This document shows positions 45,363 through 56,775 of a DNA stretch of 64,000 bases, piece by piece (position 1 is the stretch's first letter; every line of letters begins with the position of its first letter). Source of the stretch: Lepeophtheirus salmonis (Eukaryota > Arthropoda > Copepoda > Siphonostomatoida > Caligidae); NCBI RefSeq assembly GCF_016086655.4, contig NC_052138.2, positions 34,669,403-34,733,402 of the forward strand, in the 5' to 3' direction. Made by a program: the position numbers and the translations under genes. The notes beneath the pieces were generated by a model. The model did not search any database. It saw only the letters and a list, made by a program, of their open reading frames with translations, and had not been told where the DNA came from.

Positions 45363-47024
45363 TAATGACTAGCACCAATCTGTATGGTCAAACTGAGCAA
45401 CAATCACTTTTGACAAAACCTGGAGACAGTCTTTCTGGATTATTACTGAGATATCTGGTTAGTTCCAGTGCTCTTAAATAAAGAAAGAAAGAGACAAAGT
45501 TATCAAAGAAAAACTTTTGGGTTTTGGGTAATATATGAGATGAAAGTCTATCCCGAGTCCATACATAATTTTCTGTAAGGTTATTGACGTGAAACGTAGT
45601 CAAAATAATCCATTTTAAAATATTGAAGTAGGTATCATCCATTTTTTTCTTGTGATTGAAAAAATATGGGGCTATCTTCTGTCATCAGTTGGATGCTTTG
45701 TTATGAATGCTCCTTAACCTTTTCACATAGTTTCTGATATGAATGGTCATTTGGACGGCTCAGGATTTGATACAATGAAAATATTATTTCCTTAGAAAAC
45801 TTAAGCGTCCACACTTTTAGACACCTTTAAGCTTGCTTATGCTTAATTTTTTGTTCGAATCCAAAAAAATCTTAATTTAGAGCATAGGAAATACCTTTAA
45901 ATTTCTGGTGATTGTAATTTTTTGGCTAGAATCATAATAAACAGAATCAAAAAGTGACACTCAGTATATGTGTTTTACCTGTTTTATAACCAATCAACAT
46001 GTATATCATACATTGATACTGATTTATTTTAAAGTTAAATATTCAGCAATAACTTTATTAAAGGAACAAAAAAAGAATTTTTGCAGAGTAAAAAAGTAGA
46101 AAATTCATTGTAATGAAGATAATTAACGGATCTTTTTTAAGTTGATATTTTGTTTTTTTGTTAATATACATATTTAATATCACGTAATGCATGGTTTTCA
46201 AAACTACATATTTACATTGGAATTAGCTACAAACTATTGTATATACCTTTCAAGGGATAAATATTGCACGTGTGGATTTTGTTTTTTCTCATAGACTCAT
46301 TGCAAGTTTCTCAAAATTGACATTCAAATATTAATACAAATTCCCATAAGATTTCAAGTTTTCTTGCATGAGGAATCTGGTGAATTACTATAATAATAAT
46401 CGACATTTTAATTAGTAACGATTTAGTAACTTATTTAATAGACAAACAGTAATTATTCATATTGTTACAAGTTGTCATTTATGTACCAGTTGTATCATAA
46501 TGACTGATTGAAAACACTATTCCTTCTTTGGGGTGAATATTCACCCCAGACTTTGAAATATACATACAATAATTTTTTTAGTCTTATTTTTTCTTCATTT
46601 TCTATGTAAAATCCTAATGTATCATATACTTCCTGTATGCAATTTTTGTGAGGGTACTTTTAAGTTATTAACAACTTCTGCAATTAATTATCAAGGATTC
46701 AAAGGATGTTTTTACGTGTTTCTATTAATTATTTTCTCCGACGATTAATATAAAAAATGGATATAAAGATATAAAAGGGAGGGGTAAATGTTTTACTCTG
46801 TATCAAATCTGTTTCTTTTTACATTAATTTAGAAAAAAAAATTATATTCTATAATCTACAAGATTTAAAACTTTTTTCTCGAACTGTTTTAAATTATCAA
46901 TTTACACATACAAAAATAATTGTAAATGACTATATAATTTGTTAAATAGACAATTATGATTATAGCAACACAGGCATTAGTAACCGGCATTGCCCAGAGA
47001 ATTAGGAGTAGGGTAAAAAAAAAT
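45363..47024. other. AT-rich stretch with one unassigned open frame
   Basis: The minus-strand frame 45388-45642 (84 codons, starting MDDTYFNILKWIILTTFHVN) has no domain I recognise. It begins about 25 bp beyond mariner A5 and could be part of an older element. The rest holds nothing recognisable. Confidence 0.4.
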
Positions 47025-47110
47025 TAGGCATGAATTAGCTCAATGGATAACACGCTAAAGGGAAATGAATCTCTTGAACTCAATGTGTTTTATACTCAGT
47101 CGCTGATGAA
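47025..47110 (+). mobile_element. tRNA-derived SINE, copy 4, head only
   Basis: TTAGCTCAATGGATAACACG at 47034-47053 is the tRNA A-box part. TCTCTTGAACTCAATGTGTT follows as in copy 1 (TCTCTTGAATTCAGTGTGCG). The 3' body is missing; a mariner end begins within 20-30 bp. Confidence 0.6.
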
Positions 47111-47129
47111 TTAGAAAATTTTTGTGATA

Positions 47130-47470
47130 TACAAGGTGGAAAATTAAAATCTGCAAAATTTATAGATAATGTAAATTACAATTTATTTTCCTAAATAAAT
47201 TTAGTAATTTACTAATATTTTGCTCATATATGAAGGGGCCCATAGTTAAGTCAGTCAATATTAACCAACTACCTCCAGCTTCAACCACAGCCTCCAATCT
47301 GGCTCTGAACCTGGCACATGCCTTGACAAGGATCATATTTTCCATTTTGTCTCGAGAATTGAGGCCTACCAGGAGTCAACAGTGGTATGTATACGTTTAT
47401 TGGACGCTCTGCCCAAGACGGCCCACACTTAATAGCCCATGGTGTTCCGAAACTCAATATTTATAGCTAT
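47130..47470 (-). mobile_element. Tc1/mariner family P, copy P1, 3' half
   Basis: The outer end TACAAGGTGGAAAATTAAAA (from 47131) is a Tc1/mariner-type terminal repeat. On the minus strand the frame 47345-47160 encodes ILVKACARFRARLEAVVEAG, the C-terminal 'C..F..RL.AVV.A.GG' motif. Residues past GGSW read into the terminal region. Upstream pieces to about 47470 are too decayed to show the catalytic motifs. The plus-strand frame 47230-47466 is its shadow. Related to 62095-62700. Confidence 0.65.
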
Positions 47471-48324
47471 TCATGTGTGTTTTCTCCTCAAGAACAACAT
47501 AATAATAATAAGAGTTTGTGGGGAAAATTAATATGATGGGATGGATGATGAGTACTGTAGTTTCTTGAGGGCTCACCAACAAAAACAAACAAACCAGTGC
47601 TCCCTTTATGCTAAATACATAACACCTACGAGATAGATAAAAAAGGAAGATGTTGAGTTAATTATGAATGAAGTATATATATACAAATCTAAGGGTGAAC
47701 GTGTTCTACAGGAGATAAATTGTGATACTGTCGCGGCTTTTATTGTTCTCGCCAATTACTGTACAAAAGAATCGTATATTTTCGAGTTTAAGACCGAAAG
47801 GAAAATTAAGATTGTCTCTTTTTTTCTATTCAACCATATCATTAAATTTATAATATTATTATTATATGAGATAATATTAGACTACCTTTATTTATTGAAT
47901 ATTTAAAAAATGATTGCATCAATGACAACATTTTATAGTTTTAACAAAACCATTTTATATTTAAAAGTAAATTTGCTGTAGTTTTACATTGATCATTAAA
48001 TACTACGGATCAACAGACACATGAATCTTGCATTTTTCTAATAAATTTCAATGAAAAATATGTGTAGTTATTAATAACAAATCTACTACTATCAACCAAT
48101 CTACGGCAATATTTGTCTTTCAAGAAATAGTTGAAATAACTATTAATTAATTATTTCTATTCTATGACATATCATGAGATAATCCAAACCAAAGCTTTAA
48201 AGCAAGTTTGAAAAACAGAACATTTAATAAATATTTATAAATATATACAGAGCTGATCTTATCTAGTGTTATACATTTCATTTTTTCCGATTGTTCAAGA
48301 TTCAAATATAATCGAGAGTTTTTG
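47471..48324. other. Stretch with one unassigned open frame
   Basis: The plus-strand frame 47664-47906 (80 codons) starts MNEVYIYKSKGERVLQEINC and has a lysine-rich middle and a hydrophobic C-terminal 30 residues. No domain recognised and no nearby exon signals that I can support. Otherwise AT-rich and empty. Confidence 0.3.
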
Positions 48325-49135
48325 TGAGGACAATTATTTCACAAAATTATCTGAAAACAGTATTTTTGGTACAACATTTATTGAATATGTGTTCCTTCAG
48401 CTCTAAAAATTGCCTCAATACGAGGCCTAAATTCCTTGCATATCATGCCTATGAAGTCAGACTTGTTCTTGGTCCACTCCTTCTTGATGGAAGCCTCTAT
48501 AAACTTGACACTCCTGTGAGGAGTAGCACACAACCTCTCTTACAGAAGCACCTAGATAGTATAGTCCAAGGGGCTGCACCTGGAGAGGAGGGCAACCACA
48601 TTTTGAGGTCCCAAAAGTCCTGAAAGTTCTTCTCTCAGAAAGGCCTGGGTCTTAGCGGCACGATGACACGGAGCTCCGTCTGGAGTGAATACAAAGTTGT
48701 CCTCGAACTTTTCTCTGACCCAACTTTCATATTGGTAGAAATTTCATATCCAAAAGTTCAATGGAATTATCTGAATTGAGCCACGCCTTCCTCTACACAG
48801 AAATGGAAGGGCAGACTCCACATCGCCCAGACCGATGTTCTGGATAGATTGTTTGTTTGGAAGACATGTATGACAGAAGCTGAGACATTTTCTGGATTTT
48901 GGGTTGTTTTGTAGTGACTGTATTTCTTATTCACAGTCGTATCAACGCTGGGAAAATTTTTTATCAGAAAGGAGGAAAACTTTTCCGAATGTTTCTTGGC
49001 GTAGAGAAAATTTAGAATCTTTTTTGCTCTTTCAAACCACCCCATCTTGCCCTGTACAGAGATTACATGTCTTTTTGTATGCCTCCGTAATTTTACACGA
49101 ATGTCATATTGAAAATAATAAAATGTGTATCACTA
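48325..49135 (-). mobile_element. Tc1/mariner family G, 5'-truncated, keeps second catalytic motif
   Basis: Minus strand. From about 49100: RRHTKRHVISVQGK then WFERAKKILNFLYAKKHSEK. This is followed by FPSVDTTVNKKYSHYKTTQN at about 48965-48905, the region around the first catalytic acid, with the acid's SDEK context lost. Around 48690-48660 the second motif reads FTPDGAPCHRA, with the aspartate present. At about 48540-48510 the third motif is damaged (SRCSPLDYTI). The C-terminus TKNKSDFIGMICKEFRPRIE / AIFRAEGTH ends at about 48385. Unlike families A and B it is not missing the centre, so it descends from a fuller element. The N-terminus and terminal repeats are absent. The frame 48767-49045 is part of it; 48324-48623 and 48904-49140 on the plus strand are shadows. 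Confidence 0.85.
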
Positions 49136-50499
49136 GATAAGATGAATCCTGTAATACAGTATTTGACATCTTTTGTGAGCACTAACGATATTTATGGTAC
49201 CTTTGATTCATCATTGAACTAACATGGTAAATTATACAAATATGGGGGGAAATGCATATGCAATTATAGAAAATGATAACGTAACGTCATTTGTAATCAT
49301 ATAAATAGTAACATCTTATGTGGGGGGGAAAAGTTTTCACAAAGGCAACAAAGCTACGCTAGAGTTTCGGTACTTGGTTTATAGCTTTGATCCAAACTAT
49401 TTGTTGATCATGATGATGTAAGTTAGTTAATCTTTAAAATATTCATAAGAATCTCAATTTATCTTATTCCAAATGACATTCATACCTTTGTGTACGACAA
49501 TCAACTTAATGATGGCTTTAAAAGCCAAGAATCCTCTGTTAGTACATAGTTGGTATATGTAAATATTATAGATTAAACAAGATAAATTGCTCAAATTATA
49601 TATATAATATAAAAATGAATCCATTAAAAAAGGGAAACGTAGAATGATATTCTACAAAACATACCAAGTGTCTAAGCTATAATGTTCGATTAAATTATTT
49701 CATACTTAATAAAAATTTGTCGAATATATATTCTTTATAGTACTAGGGATATTGCACGAAGAAAATTTGACCGAGACGGAATATTGTCATCGTACATAAA
49801 CAAAGTTTTGTCTGAATGAAAATTTCGTCTTTTGATATATTTGTTTTAATTACTTTTATCGTTAAGCGGCTTAATTAAAAACATTAAGCAATTAATTGCA
49901 TTACTTTTTAGAGGAGGTTGGTTAAAATTCATACTTATCTTTAACCTTAAAATATCATCTTTATTTTCAATTACAAATTTATAAAGGAAATAAGTTTCAC
50001 CATTATATTTTGGATTCTTAAAAATCGTAAAACCTAAGCTCAATAAAAATATGTCTCAATTTTTATTTTATTCCAAAGCCCTCTTGGTATAAAGCCTCAT
50101 TAGGCAATTTTCCTGGTAAAATTCTTTATGTTCAAACAATATAACTTCTTTTTCAAAATTTAACGAAAAATATCTGAGCATCAAGGAAAAAGTCAATTAT
50201 CTCTTTCACACACGTTTGTGCAAAAAAATACAAAGTCAAGATTTTTTAGAATGGATGTCCCCTCTATTTGGAGCCTACGATGTGGCAAAAATAATGGATT
50301 TGTAACTGAAAGTTTTCAAGGAAGTAGCTGACATGATGAACATACTTTTGTCAACTTTAGTGTGAACGTAAATACACTCAAATAAGCTAACAATTGGTTA
50401 AAAATCTTTTGTTCGATGTCTAAACATCTCTTAATAACCATTTCAAAGGAAATAAGGTAAGAAATGTACAAGAAAACCTTTATGTATATCTAACGCGAT
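49136..50499. other. AT-rich stretch, nothing recognised
   Basis: No coding, RNA or repeat signature. A 65-codon minus-strand frame at 49846-50043 lacks domains. Confidence 0.45.
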
Positions 50500-50880
50500 G
50501 GGACACTATAAAACATTTATACGACAATAGGACATTTACAATGAAAGAAGTGTACAATCATCAACATTGGAGATTCTAGGTTTCTTCAAGATAAAATATC
50601 CATCAAATATATGGCTTCCACTTTTTTAAGAAAAAACAGACCATTAAAACTGATGCTAAAGTACTGAAGTAAAGTACTTTTCTTCCTTGGATCAAGGTTA
50701 ACTTTCCGGAAGGAAATTATGCATGGAAGCAGAATGTTCCTCCTTGGCACACAGGAACAAAGACTTAAAAATTATGTCAGGATAATATGGATAACTTCAG
50801 ACCACATTCATCATCAAGCCTCAATACTGAATATTTTGGGTGAGGCATCTTTGAAAGAGATAATTATTATTAGTCAAGAT
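50500..50880 (+). mobile_element. Tc1/mariner family N, central-to-third-motif fragment
   Basis: Plus strand, broken frames. VLK then STFLPWIKVNFPEGNYAWKQ leads into the ruined second motif (NVPPWHT, from QQDGAPAHT) at about 50720-50750. QKLCQDNMDNFRPHS follows, then a decayed third motif and GIFERD at about 50845. Both ends of the element are missing. This covers the catalytic middle that families A and B have lost, but belongs to a different family. Confidence 0.65.
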
Positions 50881-52138
50881 GAACAATTTTAATTTATCTA
50901 CGTGAAATAAACATAAAATGGTCATTTTATAGATTAAAAAAAAAGAAAAATCTAAACAGCATACACAATCATCACACAATAAAGTATTTTTTGGTCTCAA
51001 TAATGGCCTATGTCGGATTATTGAAGCGAGCGCAGCCTTATAGTAGTGCCCGATCTAAATTTTTCTTACTGGTGTGAGTACTTCTGTTTACTTTTGAGTC
51101 AAGATATTTCCCACAAAATGATCCATCAGACATCAGATTCAGGTGTGGGAGCTGGAAGGCTATTCTTCAACACCAGTCATAACAGTGCTTTGGAGAAAAT
51201 TCTGAGTTGGTGTTGCATGGTTAAAAGTCCTATTGATAGAGCCATGGACGGACTACAGCGACATTCTTGAAATAACATTGCTAATATCCCAATTTGTTTC
51301 CCCCAAAATCATCATGTAACTGCATTCTATCTCTGAAAAGGAAATAGGCTTGAAATCTTTTATTATAGGCTCCATGATGGTATTTTGTGGAGTAAGCCAA
51401 ACGTTTATATATATATTTTACCACAAAAAAAAACCTGTGTTAATTTCGTCATGATATTTGTGGGGGGAAATCCGGAAAATCTAAAGTGCCAGATTAGTTG
51501 TTATACCCTGGTTAAAATGCATTAATTTGATTATTTTTCAAATATAATTGTGATACACTGATTAACTATAAAGTTATAACCTTTAAAATTAAGACAATCA
51601 GACCACATATTTTCTCATACACACTCTGTACATGTATATACATGGGTTAATATTTGTTATCATAGGTAATTTATAGACCAGGAATAGGAATACCAAACGA
51701 TAAATATGTGGTTGAATAAATAAACTAGTTATTATCATTTGCGTTTATCGTTTTAATTACTTCACATAAAGTAATTATATTAATTGAGTCAATAATATCA
51801 GTAATTTATTATCTATATAATTTTTAAGACGATTTCTCTAGATGTTGCTGCATATTTTTACAATTTTATTTAACACATGGTGATTACATATTATATTGAT
51901 ATGTTTACTGCTTATATATACCGCCTTAAAACTAAAAATTTATACAGTATATGGTTATTAAAACTTTCAATTTTTTCGTTGAATTTAATGTTATGTACAC
52001 GCAGTTGCAAAATTTCATATTTATCAGTCCAATAGTTGGGTTGCAATATGCTAAATAAATAAAAAAAGATCATGAGCTGAATTTATTTTATTTTAATTGA
52101 CGTTATTTTGAACATATAATTTTTTTTTAAATGTTTTT
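50881..52138. other. Stretch with one unassigned open frame
   Basis: The plus-strand frame 51046-51270 (74 codons) and the surrounding 51000-51400 are less AT-rich than neighbours. I recognise no domain on either strand. The rest is AT-rich and empty. Confidence 0.35.
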
Positions 52139-52350
52139 TTATTGGTTAGATGGAATTTCACTAATTAAGTATAAGTAAGCATTAGTATAGTATTACATTT
52201 ACTCCATCTAACCTAGGAATCTTTTGGTGAAATCCATTTGCATAAAGTATATTTCCTTCTCTAGGAATCACCTGGGCGCGAACGTACACACATTGAATTC
52301 AAGAAAATAACTTCTCCTGAGCGCGTTGTCCATGATCTACGGCGATACCA
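52139..52350 (-). mobile_element. tRNA-derived SINE, copy 5, most complete
   Basis: Minus strand. From 52345 downward: CGCCGTAGATCATGGACAAC (tRNA A-box region), ACGCGCTCAGGAGAAGTTAT, TTCTTGAATTCAATGTGTGT, then ACGTTCGCGCCCAGGTG, which is like a tRNA B-box. The 3' body follows: GAGAAGGAAATATACTTTAT, GGATTTCACCAAAAGATTCC, TAGGTTAGATGGAGTAAATG, ending CCATCTAACCAATA at 52139. It shows head and body in one unit and ties the head-only and body-only copies together. Confidence 0.75.
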
Positions 52351-53269
52351 TCAAATATACTTTATTGCATTATACTATGTTCAATTAATTCATTGAACTA
52401 AAAAGTTTTAGTTTAAAATATATGGATCCTATTAAAGCCAAAGCTCAGTTATGTCTTTAAAATACTAATTTGTATCATTTGGGTTTATTAAACTACTATT
52501 ATATATTTTATAAGCATTTCCAACTTTTTCAATTGTTTTTTTTTTTTTTTGTACAACTAGACATCAACTTTTAATCTAAACCATTTACTTTTTTTTTTTA
52601 AATTGAAACTATTGTCGCCCTTAGGCACATTCTCATACAGATTATAAGAGTTCGAAAAAACGAAAAGTCAGTAAAAAAAAATGATAAAATTTATGTAATC
52701 AATAAAGAAGGGATATTTGTAAAGAAAAAACCGACAAGAAAACGAAAAAAGGTTCATGTGTGTGATTATTTTTTTTTCATTATTTTTTTTTCTTTCTGAT
52801 TATTTATTAGGCTGTAAACATCTCCCTTTAAAAGAAGAATTAATTATCCCCTATCTGGTGTAGATTGATAAAAAAAGCATAATATATATAAATTAATATA
52901 TTATTATTATATTTTACCATCACTCTTACAAAACCCATCTCTATTAATGACTGAGAAAAAATTTAAATGTTGTATATCTAAAAAGAATAATTCATTCATA
53001 TTTGAGTTGGAAATGAAAGTAATAATGTTCAAAAAAAGTAATTTAAAATTAGAGACGGAGAAAATGGGAGTTTGACAGAAAATAAGAAGAAAAAATTATG
53101 CACCCCCCTAAAGAAAAATCCTGGCAACAACCCAATGAACTTTAATACCATTTTCAGCTCAATTAAAAAATTATAAATGACTACGAATAGCCAATATTTT
53201 TATAAATATTAAGTAGCACCCGGATTTTTAAATGACTAGCTTACTAACCTGAGAATGCTGAATTATATG
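52351..53269. other. AT-rich stretch, nothing recognised
   Basis: Several long A or T runs (e.g. 52536-52550). No coding, RNA or repeat signature. Confidence 0.5.
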
Positions 53270-53775
53270 CAGGGGTGTCCGAAGGTTGTTGTTTTTTTTC
53301 AGGGAGGAGGGGTTTAGTTTTAGGAATTTGTCGGAAAAAAATATTAAGAAATCAATGGTTATTCAAAAAAATTTAATTTTTTGGAAGAAAAGTTGAAAAA
53401 TTCAATTTCATATAACAATTTTCTTGAAAAATTCATTTTTTAGCAAAAAATTAAAAATTCAGTTTTTTGGAAAAAAAATTTCAAAAATTCAGTTTTTTGG
53501 AAATAAATTTCAAAGATAAAATTTTTGGAAAAAAAAATTAAACACTAAAGCTATTCACTAAAAATGTATAGCTATTTTAAAAAAAAAAATTGGGAAAAAA
53601 ATAGAAAAATTAAATTACAAATATTAAATTTGAAACATCTATTCACAGAAAATTAATTAATTGGAAAAAAAAAATTGAATATTCGTTTTTTATGAAAAAA
53701 ATGTAAAATGTAAAAATTCCTTAATTTGGGGAAAGCTATAGCCCCTCCAGCCCAACACTTGTGGATGCTACTGAT
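53270..53775. repeat. Poly-A/poly-T minisatellite element, copy 3
   Basis: Left edge GCAGGGGTGTCCGAAGG is a good hAT-type end. Inside, units such as AATTCAGTTTTTTGGAAAAA (twice near 53455-53510, spaced about 36 bp) repeat in degenerate form. The right part TCCTTAATTTGGGGAAAGCT, TAGCCCCTCCAGCCCAACAC and GTGGATGCTACTG mirrors the edges of copies 1 and 2. No coding content. Confidence 0.55.
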
Positions 53776-54114
53776 ATGAATGTCTAAATTTTTAGTTTGC
53801 ACCTAGTATCTGAAATTTTTATTATTATATCACTTGATCGTTTCTCATTTGGATTGCTACTTATGTAGCTGTTGTTTGTTTCCATAATGAAATGAATGTC
53901 GATTTACTTTCTAATAATAAAAAATAAGATTAAAATTTGGAGTTTTAAGCATTTACTATATACATTAATTTATTAATGCTGGATAAAACCTATATATAAT
54001 TTATTCTTGTAATATGAGATATCTTATTACTTTTGAGTCGTGATAGGACGATGGAGAATTGAAGAATCAGTTGTTATTTTTGCCAATTCTTATTTATTAC
54101 ATCCACGAAATTAA
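53776..54114. other. AT-rich stretch between two minisatellite blocks
   Basis: Nothing recognised. Confidence 0.5.
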
Positions 54115-54540
54115 GGAATTTTTTTTAATAGAAAATTTAATTTAATTTTTCAAATTTTTTTCCAAAAAATTTTATTTTATATGTATAACTATACTTTTTG
54201 AAATTTTTCTACTAAATTTTACATGTTTGACATTTTTTTTTCAAAAAATTTATATTTTTCAATCTTTTTGTCCTAAAAAATTATTTCTTTTAGAACAACT
54301 AAGAATTTTTGAAATTTTTTTACAAAAAAAATTAATATATGATATTTTTTCGAAGAAATTATATTTTTTGTAAACAGCTATGAAATTTGGAAATTTTTCT
54401 TTAAAAAATTTATTTATTGTGAATAGCTGCAGTTTATTGAAAAATTATTTTTTGAGAACAGCTTAATTTTGAAATGTTTTTACCAAAAATTTAACATATG
54501 ATATTTTTTTGTAACATTTGTAAATTATATAAATTTTTCT

Positions 54541-54572
<32 letters not shown>

Positions 54573-54810
54573 GTCAACATTTATAGATTTTTGTATATCT
54601 TTTGCAAAAAATTTAATTTTTTTTTGAAAAGCTGTACATTTTTTAAATATTTTTGGAGAATAGTCATAGGTATAGAAATTGTTTGTAATTAGTTGTAAAT
54701 TTTTGAATTTATTTTAAATTTGTTAATATATATTTGAATTTTTTTCCTAATCAAATGAATATTTGAAATTTTTACAACAAAGAATTAAAAAAACATAGTC
54801 CTCCTCCCCC
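54115..54810. repeat. Poly-A/poly-T minisatellite element, copy 4
   Basis: A long array of degenerate units of the form GAAATTTTTTTCCAAAAAAT with the recurrent spacer AGCTGTAAATTT/ATAGCTGC. It includes an uninterrupted run of 28 T at 54545-54572. The right edge is TAGTCCTCCTCCCCCCTCCT at about 54797. The 64-codon frame 54498-54692 is a translation of this low-complexity sequence, not a gene. Confidence 0.55.
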
Positions 54811-55261
54811 CTCCTAAAATATAATCCTAAATGATATTTTTAGCTGTTATTCAAAATATTAAAAAAATGGAATCGACATCCCTAATTTTTACTAGAATCG
54901 CATTGGAATCGGTATCTATATTTTTTTTTGGAATCGCCCCATCACTACACTTGAGGAACTAGATAGTATATTACATCTATTGAATGAGTATTAAAAAAGA
55001 CGTTGCCCCTTTTTTTTATTGCTGATGTAATTAATATTGATATTAATTTAGATTGTACATAGAGTTGACTACATAATATATATAGGTAACCTTGATACTC
55101 CTGATATTTTGAAGATTATCTTTAATGAACAACACTTTTAAACAGAACTAATAACTGATCAACCCCAAGATCTCTATATATTTATTTTCCTACAACACGT
55201 AGTGTAAATATGTGGCAAGTAAATACAAAAAACAATCTAGAATAAAATTTAAGAAATATAT
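54811..55261. other. AT-rich stretch, nothing firmly recognised
   Basis: 54870-54945 carries repeated GAATCG words (GGAATCGACATCC, AGAATCGCATTGGAATCGG, GGAATCGCCCC). Otherwise nothing. Confidence 0.4.
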
Positions 55262-56100
55262 AATGTTCAAGTACAGATTAAGAACATCCTGTATTTTTAC
55301 AAACAAGTCCCGGGCAGATCCTTACTAAAGAGACTAAAAAAGAAGAAAAAACCAAGATGGTTGAAATAAATAGTAAAAAAAACTTGTATATGAATTATGC
55401 TCAGGATTCACGTAACCTCGATCAAAAAATACAGAATATAAATACTCTTCTTCTTAGATGATTAGGGTTATGTATTGTTGTTTGAAAATAAATTTTATTA
55501 TTTTTTAGAGTATTCTTACGATTCAAATACTATGAACTATGGTTTTAATTAATCATTTATGTTTCTGGTTTATTCTTAAGAAAAATACATAGCCCTGTCT
55601 GAAACGATGACTTGTATTAAATTACATTATATGAATCAATGTAAAAAAACGAGATATAACAATGAACTGCGCAAGAGATGAAAAAGCGCATTTACAAAAT
55701 TTTAAACGAATCAGAATTAAAGATAAATAATACATTCTTGAAAGATATACGTGACGCCTCTTTCCCTTATGGTCTCTTTAATCCTAACGAGATCAATTGT
55801 TATTTTTGTCTTGAAGAATTGGAAACGTTGTTTTATCTATTCTACGAATTTGTAAATATTAGCACGGTCCTTAGAATGGGGAGGAATATATCTGGATAAA
55901 CTTTGATGTAAGCCCTCAGATTGGTTCGTTGTAACGTCCTCAGGGTATAAGGATAAGCAGAAGATTGCGGGGCTATCTCCAAAGTAAAAAGTTTATCCTG
56001 CCATTATAATCCTCAACTCCCTTTCTAGAGAGGGGAAATACTAAGAAAAAATATAGACAGTTTACCAACGATTATTTGTCAGAACATACTCGAGATCCGC
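55262..56100 (+). mobile_element. LINE C-terminal fragments, second lineage, copies 2 and 3
   Basis: 55262-55335 (peptide YRLRTSCIFTNKSRADP) aligns with 32812-32870. After an unrelated spacer, 55678-55899 encodes a 73-residue piece containing INCYFCLEELETLFYLFYEF. This is the zinc-knuckle region, with the first two cysteines kept and the histidine and last cysteine replaced. Downstream to about 56100 broken frames align with 32960-33240. No reverse transcriptase domain. Confidence 0.6.
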
Positions 56101-56474
56101 TCTTCTGGATCAGATTTACTTATCAGAGCTCTGGATATGCCTGTTGTTGTTTTTTTTGTTTTGTTTTTTCTCCTTTGGCTTTTGTTACCTTTTAAACTGT
56201 GACCGTGAATTTTGCGTTGAACATTTTGTGTGAAGCAAATCAAATAGCCTTTCCCTTTTGGCATCCATGCTGAAAACTATTGATTTTGGAAAGTTTTTAT
56301 ACATTTTATACTAACAGGAACAGTTCTTACTTTTAACCCCACAAACTACTATTTCAAAATATTCACTCTATACTTATCCATATTAATTTAAAGTAAAGTA
56401 CACAATTTTATCTATATACATACAGCCCAGTATTTCTTGGCCATTTTAGAGTCAATTATAGGGTTTGTATTTAA
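56101..56474. other. AT-rich stretch, nothing recognised
   Basis: The minus-strand frame 56079-56264 gives a lysine-rich peptide from low-complexity sequence. Not supported as a gene. Confidence 0.45.
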
Positions 56475-56775
56475 ATTTGTGGGTTGATTTAAGGTATACA
56501 AGAATTTTATCTGTGGTCTAGAACATTTATTTGATTTAAAATACTTTTATTGGGCCTGATATGGCCTTTCAATTTATATTTATAACAATTTCTCATTATT
56601 TTATTGCGAAGCCCAATTTTGGCTACTTTAAGTGAAAATTGAGGCGCCTTCTAAAAGATACAAAAATAATAAATTGTCGAAAGAGAAAAACGATAATTCT
56701 TTGAAGAATACAAAAGTAATTCAAACTCAAATTGGATAAACATTATTTTAGATTGTTTTTATGTGGATGGACTTC
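56475..56775 (+). repeat. Interspersed repeat family I, copy 4
   Basis: ACATTTATTTGATTTAAAAT, GGCCTGATATGGCCTTTCAA, AATTTTGGCTACTTTAAGTG, AATACAAAAGTAATTCAAAC and ATTATTTTAGATTGTTTTTA follow the same order as in copies 1-3. Confidence 0.55.

Noticed and set aside
54498..54692. 64-codon phenylalanine-rich frame
   Set aside because: Direct translation of a poly-T minisatellite.
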